From: Rodentolepis nana
Lineage: Eukaryota > Platyhelminthes > Cestoda > Cyclophyllidea > Hymenolepididae
Reading direction: 5' to 3'
DNA: 13,397 nucleotides
Assembly (NCBI GenBank): GCA_900617975.1
Contig: UZAE01001426.1
Coordinates: 1-13,397 of the forward strand
Position numbers and translations under genes: made by a program. The first letter of the stretch is position 1. Each line of letters begins with the position of its first letter. Of the stretch, positions 1 to 7,924 are shown piece after piece. The notes under the pieces were generated by a model that was given only the letters and a program-made list of their open reading frames with translations, had not been told where the DNA came from and searched no databases.

Positions 1-468
1 CTTAATAACAAAATTTCGCATTCAGTGTTAGCTTAAGTTCAAAAAAATACTGGGTAATCCGAATCAACTAATGATCAGCTTGAACAATTCTAAGTTACGA
101 TTCTACTCACCTCAACTATCATTATAAAGTTGACTTTCTGCTACACTATTCCATGCTTGGAAGGTTAGATGCCTAAAATAGACAACTTGAAAGAACTGTG
201 CTGTGGACTCTTCAAGATTTCCACAGTTTATGAGTGCAATGAAGATTTTTTTAACTTATGCAAAAAGGTATAGATATATGAGGAATAGGCATTTCAAGGT
301 CAAACGATCCTTTATAGGGGAGTATAAAGTATTTGTGGATAATAGTACATTGGAATCAAAATTTACTGATATAATTTTTTTCATATACGTTGAGTTGATT
401 ATGGTATATTTTTTGCGAAATCAAATTCCAGATCTTTTTTTCTCATATTATTCTATATATGGTTATTT
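1..468. other. AT-rich stretch without recognised gene
   Basis: I see no coding or RNA gene here. The only open frame of note begins at 203 and continues into the retroposon copy at 487, so its C-terminal third is repeat sequence. Its remaining residues show no recognisable domain. Runs of T and TA are common, as expected for intergenic or intronic animal DNA. Confidence 0.6.
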
Positions 469-486
469 ACAATCGCCATATATATA
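469..486. repeat. Target-site duplication of Rz copy A, left
   Basis: This 18-bp direct repeat matches 795-812 with one mismatch (ACAATCGCC here, ACAATCCCC there, then TA repeats). The TA tail makes the inner edge uncertain by a few bases. Confidence 0.75.
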
Positions 487-794
487 TATTTATTTATATC
501 AAATGGCAGGCGTTTTGATGGTTATCATTAGCCCTTTAGTTGACTTCAGGCTTCACAGAGGGGAAGGAACATCAAATTGAAAAAAGTCGAGAGGAGGGGA
601 ACTGAAGAGTGTTTCAAAAACGAAGGTTGAAAATTTAGATAAAAGGTGAGGTGAGTACTGTGAAAGTGGTCGAATATGTCGTACAGGGGGGGGGCTTGGT
701 AGTTTGAAGTCAACTGCCGGTTAAAAGACTTTTTTGCCGTATGAGTATACGGTGCTCAGGGTGCACCACATGGAGGTAAGTCTATCGCACACCC
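487..794 (-). mobile_element. SINE-like retroposon, Rz element copy A
   Basis: This is a 308-bp copy read on the minus strand. It begins at 794 with GGGTGTGCGATAG and ends at 487 with the tail GATATAAATAAATA. The order is: ribozyme-like head, a block with GTTGACTTC, a pyrimidine-rich middle, a block with GGCTTCA/TGAAGTCAAC, then an AT tail containing AATAAA. It is flanked by an 18-bp target-site duplication with one mismatch. It differs from D and F by one fewer G at the start, loss of about 8 bp in the GTTGACTTCTGACTTCA block, and a G7 tract. It has no coding capacity. The duplications show retroposition; the reverse transcriptase donor is not visible in the window. Confidence 0.9.
724..794 (-). 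ncRNA. HDV-like ribozyme head of copy A, decayed
   Basis: Read on the minus strand, P1 can form between GGGUGU (794-789) and GCACCC. P2 starts as AUAGACUU but its partner reads AAGUCUUU, giving a mismatch. P3 is ACC/GGU, and the P4 hairpin CGUAU/AUACG is intact. The catalytic C is the complement of 736 in GCAAA. The joining segment between P1 and P4, which is GGGCAA in D and F, reads GAGCAC here. One G is missing at the cleavage end. The fold is recognisable, but these changes should reduce or abolish activity. Confidence 0.65.
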
Positions 795-812
795 ACAATC
801 CCCATATATATA
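795..812. repeat. Target-site duplication of Rz copy A, right
   Basis: This is the partner of 469-486 (17 of 18 identical). It abuts the first nucleotide of the element, which is also the predicted ribozyme cleavage position. Confidence 0.75.
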
Positions 813-3800
813 AACCTAGCTATATGAAGTTCCTCATATTAGATCCATGTATTCATTACGATTTTCCTCAGTTAAACTTCTCAAAGTCAACACAACATGC
901 CATTTCAATCTGAGACCGAATAGCGTAACCTCTACCAAGAATTCGTTCCATAGTATCTAAAGCTGATAATTCTGTGGTGCCGAAGATTATCAAATTGAAG
1001 GAGCTATTGAAATAAGGCTAAATCGCGGAAGCTAAGGATTTAGCTAGCAGCTAACAACAGCAGATAAACAACAGAAAAGTAGGTAGAACACGGAGACTTT
1101 TGAAGGCCAAAGTGCATTAAAAATTCACTCTGGAGACTCGAGATGGGAAGAGAGATAAGGTACAAGACTAGGAGATAAATGGCATGAGTACGTCTGGAAT
1201 TGTGTGTACGAGCAGAAGTACAAAGCCCGTTTTATAAAACGCCCTTAGAGCACGTGATGTATGAGTTCATACGCACTTTTAAGCGATATTGAGCAATTGC
1301 TGAAAAAAGGCTAATCAATTAACTCTTGTAGATATAATGGTTATTGGCTTGAGGCACACGGAGACAAAGGCACCTTTGTGACTCCGTGAATGAAACTCAA
1401 AGTTTTATGCATGGAAAATGCAATTATGCAATAAGCTTCAAAGTGCATAAAGCCTTTCTTTATTCGAAAGGTTATATTCGAACTTATCTCTGCCGCTTAA
1501 GTGAATCCCATTGATACAACAGTTCCCTAATGAAGTTACTTTTCCAGCCTTTTTATTATCTAGATCTTGCCACAACAAAGTGGGTGAACTACATTGGCAT
1601 TTTGGGAAAACGCCCACGCGAATATCCTAATTTCTGCCAATTGGCCAAAAAATCCCACAATGATTTCAAGTGTTTGGTGAGGCAATCGCATTTGTGGTAA
1701 ATTTAATTTATAAGAGAAATGGTACCCTTGATCCATTATTATTTACTTGGACTGAGAATGTAGAAGTTTGGATGTGTAGGGAACTGAGTAAAAATAATCG
1801 ATATGCACAGGGGTAAAGTGACATCGGAATAAGGTTAGCCTCGACTCGGCATCAATAAGACTGAAAGTGACAATCGAAAAGAGACGTTGGGCCTGCGTGG
1901 CCAATACTGGCTTGTCTGTAATTTCAGAAAATCAATATAATAAGTGAAGTAGTCTGCCATAGGTGTTGAGGTTGGTGAACAAATGTATGAAATTTCAACC
2001 ATTATGGTCTTCTATAGGTTCAAATTGACCAGAAAGTGGGTATTGAAAGTGGACTTCGATCATTTTGTCCGGGAAATGGTGGTGGGATCTACAGTATATA
2101 AATACAGTCTTCTTTTTTGTAAATATGCATATGCAATTAATTGCTTCACAGTTCATTGTTGTGACTCAAATTTCATTGGGGTGAAGGCCTACTCTATCAC
2201 AGATGAAAATCAATATTTTCGACTGTTGAGGCCACGTTAAGTTAATTAAAACACAACTTACTTAGCGTCTTCGTGTATAAATTGGCATGAACATTGCTTA
2301 AACGCGTATTTTACCTTTCCAAAATAGTTTTTTTCACTGAAAACTTTATCAATTTGCAAGAGCCTTTATTATTTCTTAAGCACTCGACATTGATAGGGTA
2401 GATGTTATACTGTAAGCAATCTAGAGCTAGCAACTTTGCTAGACAGCGAATCAACATGGGACTAAACAGAAGTCGGAACGTGAGATAATCAAACACGGTA
2501 TCATACAGATTTACGCTTAAGTGGTCACAATGTCATACTAGTCACTTCCTCTCAACGATTTAAGTGGTATATTGACTCCTCCTGTCTCCAACTTTTTTTC
2601 AGAATAAGCTTTTTGCGTAAGGTAGCACTTATTGCGTAATACGCCCCATCTAGAATGCGGAGAAGCATTATTAAAGAAGTGATTTCAAAATATGAAGGAT
2701 TAGGTGCAAAATGCGCAGAAAATGCTTTTTTCCTCCCATGTTTATATTTCCAGCAAATGAATTAATCGGCTTTCTCAAACACATTTCCCAGCTTTTAAAC
2801 ACCCTGGAAAAATTTCTATTCAACACTATTTTATGAATTTATATCAATAGAGATATCTATACATTCTGCAAGAAGAGTTGAAACAGATATGAATAAAATT
2901 GTTTGAACTGTGCTTTCTTAAAATATTAAATGGAAACTGAAAATGACAAAAAAATGTTGGCAGGTATGCAGTTATTGCGCATTCATAGACTTGAAATAGA
3001 AAGTTTGAACGTTTAACTCCTCATTTGCTTCTGAACATCCCTTTCCCATCTTTCACGCATGCCTCTATGTTTGCCCTAGATGAAATATCTTCGCGAAATG
3101 AAGTTCGGTATTCCATACTGTAATTTTATTCTTAAAATTTGTAATTTTAAATTGGTGGTTTAATGTGCTCCTGTACAAGGCAAAGGGGTGGGAGTTCAGT
3201 GCTCATTAATGCCTATTCAATGAGGTGAATGGCCAACAATACTGGCTAAGTCTCGTTAATGCGGGTTGCCTCATCAGGGAGACGCCTTAATATTATCCAG
3301 GAGTTAAAAAAAAACTATCTCAGAAACAGCTTTCCTGAAAGTGTTATGGAGTTTTTAAGTAGTATATGTAACCGAGATGTTCTTTAATATGAAGCAAAAA
3401 AATGTCTGCTCTATATTAAAAGCAAAGATTAAATTTGAATTCATATCAAAACTATTATTATCACTTTGCTCCGAGTAATTGATTTTTAATATGAATTATT
3501 GATTTCTAAGCAAATGAATCACAGAAAAGAGGATTTTCAGGAGAGCATCCACGACTACTCATTGGATATTTTTCCCAAAATTATGCGTATGTATTTATGA
3601 CTATTCTGTAATCTTATAGCTGTTATTCTAGAAATTAAAATACAAACTTTGGATGGAAATTAAAATTGGTAAATAATTTCAGTTTTTATTATTATCAATG
3701 AAAATATCTTAGTCATTGGTTAACGAAAATGGCACTCATTAATCGCAGTCTTGTAAAACGAAATGCTAGCACCTGGCCACAAAGATGACCTCTTTCATTA

Positions 3801-4650
3801 ACCCAACAGTTGGTGGACATAGGTAGTCCCAATTTCCATTTATAAGGCTTTAGGGCTTTGCCAAAACTTTATTCTCGCTGCAACGCAGTTTTATTCAGGA
3901 AAAAACACTGAAAAAATTTTATATAAAGTAAAGGACTGCCTACAAAAGCGTTGTTTTTTATTGACCAAGGAAAACAGAAGTTAAGTAAGCAGGCAAATTG
4001 AGAAAAAAATTTAAGAAAAAGATTGATGTCCACCAAAACACGCAATATGCGTCTGGCTATCTACTTTCTCATTCTAAAGTGACATAATTGAATTTGTAGT
4101 ATCCAAATGTTCACCAATTTAATTTTCATGTTTAAGTTTCCAAGTGAGTTTAGTCTCATGATATTTCGGGCTTATTGTGAGGTGATTTAACTGAACGGTT
4201 GGCAAAGTGACGTTGGATCAATCAATCTTTTTAAAATCGCAAACAGATAGATGTTGTAGGCGAAGACATTTGAATATTTTGAGCACATTTGGTAAACATT
4301 AGTCATTAATAAATTAAATCAATTTTGGTCCATTTGAAAACTTTAATATCAAAAGTCAAATCAAATCACTTTTATGATTTACCGTTGGTACGATTGATGA
4401 TGCTATAAGGAAAAAAAGCTTCAAAAATACAAATGCGTTGATTTTAGTACTCGTTTAATTTAAAGAAATGTAATTTCAAATTTTTTAAATTAAGTGATCA
4501 TGAAATGCTAACACGTGCTGACAATTTTTAGCTTATCTCTATCTAAGCTAATTACCAATTGCCCATAACAAGTCAGTCCTAAGTTCAAATATACATATGC
4601 GACACCAATACACTGAGAAATAGGTAATTTTGAAGAATTTTGAGCTATAA
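813..4650. other. 3.8 kb unique AT-rich DNA, no gene recognised
   Basis: No frame gives a recognisable protein, and no tRNA, rRNA or snRNA was seen. Short frames at 1983-2240 (plus, 85 codons) and 2311-2496 (minus, 61 codons) have no domain or compositional support. There is a perfect 14-bp palindrome, CGTTTTATAAAACG, at 1228-1241. The part at 3170-3310 is less AT-rich than its surroundings and may be an old repeat (see findings). The rest appears to be unique intergenic or intronic sequence. Confidence 0.6.
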
Positions 4651-4691
4651 TTTGTGCGCGATAGACATATCTCTACGTAGTTCTCCCTGAC
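4651..4691 (+). ncRNA. Remnant of HDV-like ribozyme, 5' half only
   Basis: The P1 5' strand, P2 5' strand, P3 and loop region can be aligned to copies D and F with many substitutions. The joining segment, P4, catalytic C and P2 3' strand are deleted. It cannot fold as a ribozyme, but it shows that this fragment began at the same nucleotide as the other copies. Confidence 0.5.
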
Positions 4692-4997
4692 AGTTGACTT
4701 CTGACTTTAAACTACCATGAGCCGACTGCATGTCATATTCGTCTACTTCTACAGTACTCACCTCACCTTACTTTTTTCTCTACCTTTAGGTCTGTCTTTT
4801 TACTTCTGAAAATCATTCTTCTGTTCGCCTTCTCTACATTTTATAATTTCGATGTTCCTCTCCCCTGTGAAGCCCAGTGACTGCCTCTTTTACATCTGTG
4901 GATCACTATTTTGTTCCCCACCTCTCGACTTTTGTAACACTAATGTTCTTCTCTTCTGTGAAGCCGAAGTCAACTAAAGGACTAATGATAACAATAA
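4651..4997 (+). mobile_element. Rz element copy B, left rearranged part
   Basis: This part matches the element from its first nucleotides (degenerate TTTGTGCGCGATAGAC) through GTTGACTTCTGAC, the CAGTACTCACCTCACC block and the pyrimidine tract. At about 4873 (GTGAAGCCC) it jumps back and repeats the pyrimidine-to-TGAAG section (4874-4992). It then stops at GATAAC without the usual tail. About 36 nt of the head, corresponding to P4, the catalytic C and the P2 3' strand, are deleted between CCCTG and ACAGTTGAC near 4690. I found no target-site duplication. It reads as at least two joined fragments: an older head-bearing piece and a younger piece matching the inverted right part. Confidence 0.8.
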
Positions 4998-5145
4998 TTT
5001 GTTTATATCAAATGGTAGACTGTATGATAGTTATCATTAGTCCTTTAGTTGACTTCGGCTTCACAGAAGAGAAGAACATCAATGTTACAAAGGTCGAGAG
5101 GTGAACAGAATAGTGATCCAAAGATGTAAAAGAGGCAGACACTGG
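4874..5145. repeat. Large inverted repeat (fold-back) within copy B
   Basis: The left arm 4874-4992 and right arm 5030-5145 are reverse complements at about 94%. The innermost 50 bp (4943-4992 against 5030-5079) are identical, with a 37-nt spacer (4993-5029). Both arms share private variants not found in other copies, such as GCCGAAGTC and AAAGGACTAATG, so they derive from the same parent sequence and not from two random insertions. A transcript would form a long double-stranded hairpin. Confidence 0.92.
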
Positions 5146-5279
5146 CTGAGAAATAATGAGGTGAGTACTGCGGAAGTGATCAAATAAGCCATACAGTGGG
5201 GTCATGGTAATTCGAAGTCAGAAGTCAACTGTCGGTTTATAGACTTTTTTGCCATATGAACACACGTTGCCCAGGGTGC
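4998..5279 (-). mobile_element. Rz element copy B, right inverted, 5'-truncated part
   Basis: Read on the minus strand, this part runs from GCACCCTGGGCAACG (5279) to the 3' tail GATATAAAC near 4998. It lacks the first 31 nt of the element (P1, P2 and P3 5' strands). Such 5' truncation is typical of incomplete reverse transcription in LINE/SINE insertions. It retains the CAGTACTCACCTCA block and a pyrimidine section shorter than in the other copies. No flanking duplication was found. Confidence 0.85.
5240..5279 (-). ncRNA. Remnant of HDV-like ribozyme, 3' half only
   Basis: Read on the minus strand, the P1 3' strand GCACCCU, joining GGGCAA, P4, GCAAA and the P2 3' strand AAGUCUAU are all present, but their 5' partners are absent. 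P4 reads CGUGU/AUAUG. It differs from the D and F stem at two paired positions, yet every pair is kept through G-U wobbles. The catalytic C is the complement of 5251. As a truncated copy it cannot cleave. Confidence 0.6.
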
Positions 5280-6785
5280 AAAAATACTCATTGTGATCAG
5301 TTATCAAGAAAGGCATTTGGTTCGAAATATCATTACTAGCATTATAGAAATGTGATTTAATTAATCTATATTGGTTTATTTTTATTCCCTGGGATTGATA
5401 GAATTATGATATCGATTTTCCTATTCTTCCTACTTTGGCTATTTTCACAAACTTTCAATTATTATTGCCCATAACAAAGGGAGCACTTTTAGAAAATTTA
5501 TTTGCAGAAAGTCATCTGAAAAAGAGAATTACGAGCCAAGATTAATGAGGTTTAAAACAGGGGTGATGTCCAAGTAGAGGTGGGTAATGACTTGACATCA
5601 GCTCCGTTGAGTTGTCAAATTGTTTTCAAAAAGAGCAGAATTCCCACTTTGATATCATAATGTTCAATCTTCATCATTTGCCTTAGAGGTCTATACTTGA
5701 GATTATAGCCATGATATTCAGATTACCTTAACGGGTTGATCCACTCATTTTCCATATCTGTATCACGATGTTAATTTAAGTCAATTTCAGAAAGTGTTTT
5801 GGCCTAAGTGAAGCAATATCCCATTGTTTACTTTTAAGCAACTTACTATTGTTTTATTTGTTATCACATTACATAAGAATAAGGCAGTTTCTAGTGGGAC
5901 CCAAATATCATTAACTGAATTTACCTAAAGATTAATGCCATGTGCTATACAATTGTCATGATGACAATATAATAATGACTATTTTTTGGATATTTTCACG
6001 TTGAAGAAACAGATATTTCATTTTACGCTAATAAGAATTACGAAAGAGAGAGTTTCAGAAAAATTGCATTGAGTTCTCAGTAGTTTTACTTTCCTGCTGG
6101 TCGGAGTATCAGCTTAAAAATTATACAAGTAATGTGTGACTTGTTTTTTTTTAAATTCTAGCATTTATCTAAATCTCCTTTATGAGTTTTTTAGGTGTAA
6201 AATCGATTTTTGCTTTATTTTTTTGGTTTCGAATCACAGTATTTTTTATTTAAAAATGACTATTATAAATTTTAATTAGTGACTTCGGGGATTTTCATAA
6301 GTTGCAGTTCCAGTATTTCATAAAGCAATAAATTGAATTACCACTGCCATATTTTCACTTATTAGCAAGCAGACTGGCAATACGAAAACGTTTTTTTGCA
6401 TCATTTCTTTTTTAAAATAACATTTCTTTCCATTTTACCGAAATCCTTTTATAGGATAAATCATCAAAGGGTGTTTTACCTTTCATGTGTTCCATTTATA
6501 TATACAGCATGCGCTTACGCTAACTTGTAATGGAAATTATTCTTAAACACAACCGAGAGACAATTATTTCGTTTAATTTCAATCTAAATTGGGGACATTT
6601 TCCTGCTTTATTTGTTTTGGTTGTAGAAAGTAGGGCACTCTAACGGATTGCTAAATTTGGGAGCATTGACTATACTCAGTAATCACTGTGTCTGATTCTC
6701 CTATGTTTATAAAGACTCCCGGAATTAGCAAGCCTACCGCAAAGCTATAGATGTATGATGCGGAACCCGTTTATCTTTGAACATA

Positions 6786-6795
<10 letters not shown>
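5280..6795. other. AT-rich unique DNA, no gene recognised
   Basis: I see no open frame of useful length, no RNA gene and no repeat copy in this interval. It has frequent T- and A-runs and numerous stops in all frames. It is probably intergenic or intronic. Confidence 0.6.
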
Positions 6796-6836
<41 letters not shown>

Positions 6837-6841
6837 CACAC
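6796..6841. repeat. CA/TA compound microsatellite
   Basis: An AC run (6796-6818) is followed directly by an AT run (to 6836) and a short CACA end. Overlapping open frames on both strands here encode only Thr-His, Ile-Tyr or Cys-Val repeats and are artefacts of the microsatellite. Confidence 0.97.
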
Positions 6842-7539
6842 TTTTTGGCATGATAACCATTTACTGGTTTTGAATGTTGATTGGTCGAGAGGCCTCTGCT
6901 TTTCCCATAATGTAGTCGTGTTTCCCACAATACATAGTTCTATATTATTTGATGACTAGATCACGAATATGAAATTATTAGTCTGTGTTCTTTGACATAA
7001 GTCGCATAAAAGTTGTTCGAAAAAGTTTGAACAGGACCAAATGAAAATAAACCTAGGCAATTATTAACATTTACGGTCGTAAATAGACTAATTTAAACTC
7101 GTCACTTCCTTGGAAAGTTTTTAATTAGTCATAGGAGAGCCATGAACTTGTATTTAGAAAATGTTTTAAGTATGTTAGAGCGTATTAAGTTACGACACAA
7201 TTGAAGGAGGTCAACAATAGAGAGAAACGAAGTTAGTGCCTTACAAATCCCCAGTTTCTCAAATTCGCGAGCTTTAAGTTTCTTATATTTTCTAAAGGGA
7301 TGTCGAATGGTTGAGTCAGCTCCCAATTTCATGATTAAGACTAGAGCACACTGATTTAGTACGTAGATGTTCAATTCACTCCAAGTTCGCTGTACTAGCC
7401 TATTGGGACAAGGACACCTGGGTGGGTTAAGCAGAAATGTAATTTAAATTATATTTTTTTACTTAAACATCAATCATCAAACTAAGTGAAATGAATCCGA
7501 TCAATTTGAAAAGTACTATCATATATAAGTTATATAGCA
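6842..7539. other. AT-rich unique DNA, no gene recognised
   Basis: The only notable frame is 7129-7374 on the minus strand (81 codons, Lys/Leu-rich). It has no domain I recognise and no supporting splice or promoter context, so I do not call a gene. Confidence 0.55.
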
Positions 7540-7553
7540 ATCAAGATTAAAAT
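7540..7553. repeat. Target-site duplication of Rz copy C, left
   Basis: ATCAAGATTAAAAT is identical over 14 bp to 7911-7924. Confidence 0.93.
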
Positions 7554-7797
7554 TATTTATATCAAATGGCAGGCGTTTTGACAGTTATCGTTAACCCTTC
7601 AGTTGACTTCAGGCTTCACAGAGGGGATGGAACATCAAAGTGAAAAAAGTCAAGTTGGTTGGGGGAACAGAACAGTATTTCAGAGATGTAAAAGAGACAG
7701 ATACAAAGGTAGAAAAAAGATGATGTCAGTACTGTGGTAGTAGTCGAATATGACATAAAGTGAGGTGATGGTTGTTTGAAGTCAGAAGTCAACTGCC

Positions 7798-7910
7798 AGT
7801 TAATAGACCTTTTTGTCGTATGAGTATATGTTGCCCGGAGTGTACCACATGGTCGATGAGTATATGTTGCCCGGAGTGTACCACATGGAGGTAAGTCTAT
7901 CGCACATCCC
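7798..7910 (-). ncRNA. HDV-like ribozyme head of copy C, interrupted by a duplication
   Basis: On the minus strand the order is P1 5' strand (GGGAUGU), P2 AUAGACUU, P3 ACC and the UCC loop. The segment from the P3 3' strand through half of P4 then appears twice with a 36-nt period. After it come the rest of P4, ACAAA (catalytic C opposite 7815) and a P2 partner with an inserted G. P1 contains an A-C mismatch. The second unit could in principle be looped out, but the copy is probably inactive. Confidence 0.6.
7820..7888. repeat. 36-bp tandem duplication inside the ribozyme of copy C
   Basis: The 33-nt unit beginning ATGAGTATATGTTGCCC occurs at 7820-7852 and again at 7856-7888 without a mismatch, separated by TCG. 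The two units are identical while the element differs from its relatives at many positions, so the duplication is recent relative to those changes. Confidence 0.97.
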
Positions 7911-7924
7911 ATCAAGATTAAAAT
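7911..7924. repeat. Target-site duplication of Rz copy C, right
   Basis: This is the exact 14-bp partner of 7540-7553. It directly abuts the element's nucleotide 1. Confidence 0.93.

Larger units (their letters stand above)
7554..7910 (-). mobile_element. SINE-like retroposon, Rz element copy C
   Basis: This is a 357-bp full-length copy on the minus strand, from GGGATGTGCGATAGAC (7910) to GATATAAATA (7554). Removing its internal 36-bp duplication leaves 321 bp, almost the same as copy D. The 14-bp target-site duplications are exact and fix both ends. The internal inverted arms are preserved at 7777-7793 and 7602-7618 (15 of 17 complementary). The open frame at 7616-7915 is a product of the repeat and is not a gene. 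Confidence 0.95.

Noticed and set aside
203..580. 125-codon open frame, the longest in the window
   Set aside because: Its end lies in retroposon copy A. The unique part has no recognisable domain and is rich in Tyr/Phe/Ile, as expected for AT-rich random frames.
1026..1037. CGGAAGCTAAGG resembling the 5S rRNA internal promoter
   Set aside because: The match is only about 11 nt with no flanking 5S similarity; likely chance.
3246..3284. CTGATGAG on the minus strand suggesting a hammerhead ribozyme
   Set aside because: The downstream GAAA is replaced by GAGA and no stem II can be formed between the two core segments.
4877..5205. Two opposed frames encoding a shared peptide (VTLMFFSSVKPKSTKG)
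   Set aside because: The shared peptide is a direct result of the inverted repeat of copy B, not of a conserved protein.
5319..5328. GGTTCGAAAT resembling a tRNA T-arm or B box
   Set aside because: No acceptor stem, D-arm or anticodon arm can be built around it.
6734..6959. Overlapping frames with His-Thr, Ile-Tyr and Cys-Val repeats
   Set aside because: These translate the CA/TA microsatellite in different frames.
7129..7374. 81-codon minus-strand frame, Lys/Leu-rich
   Set aside because: No recognised domain and no splice, promoter or conservation evidence; this length is common by chance on this amount of sequence.
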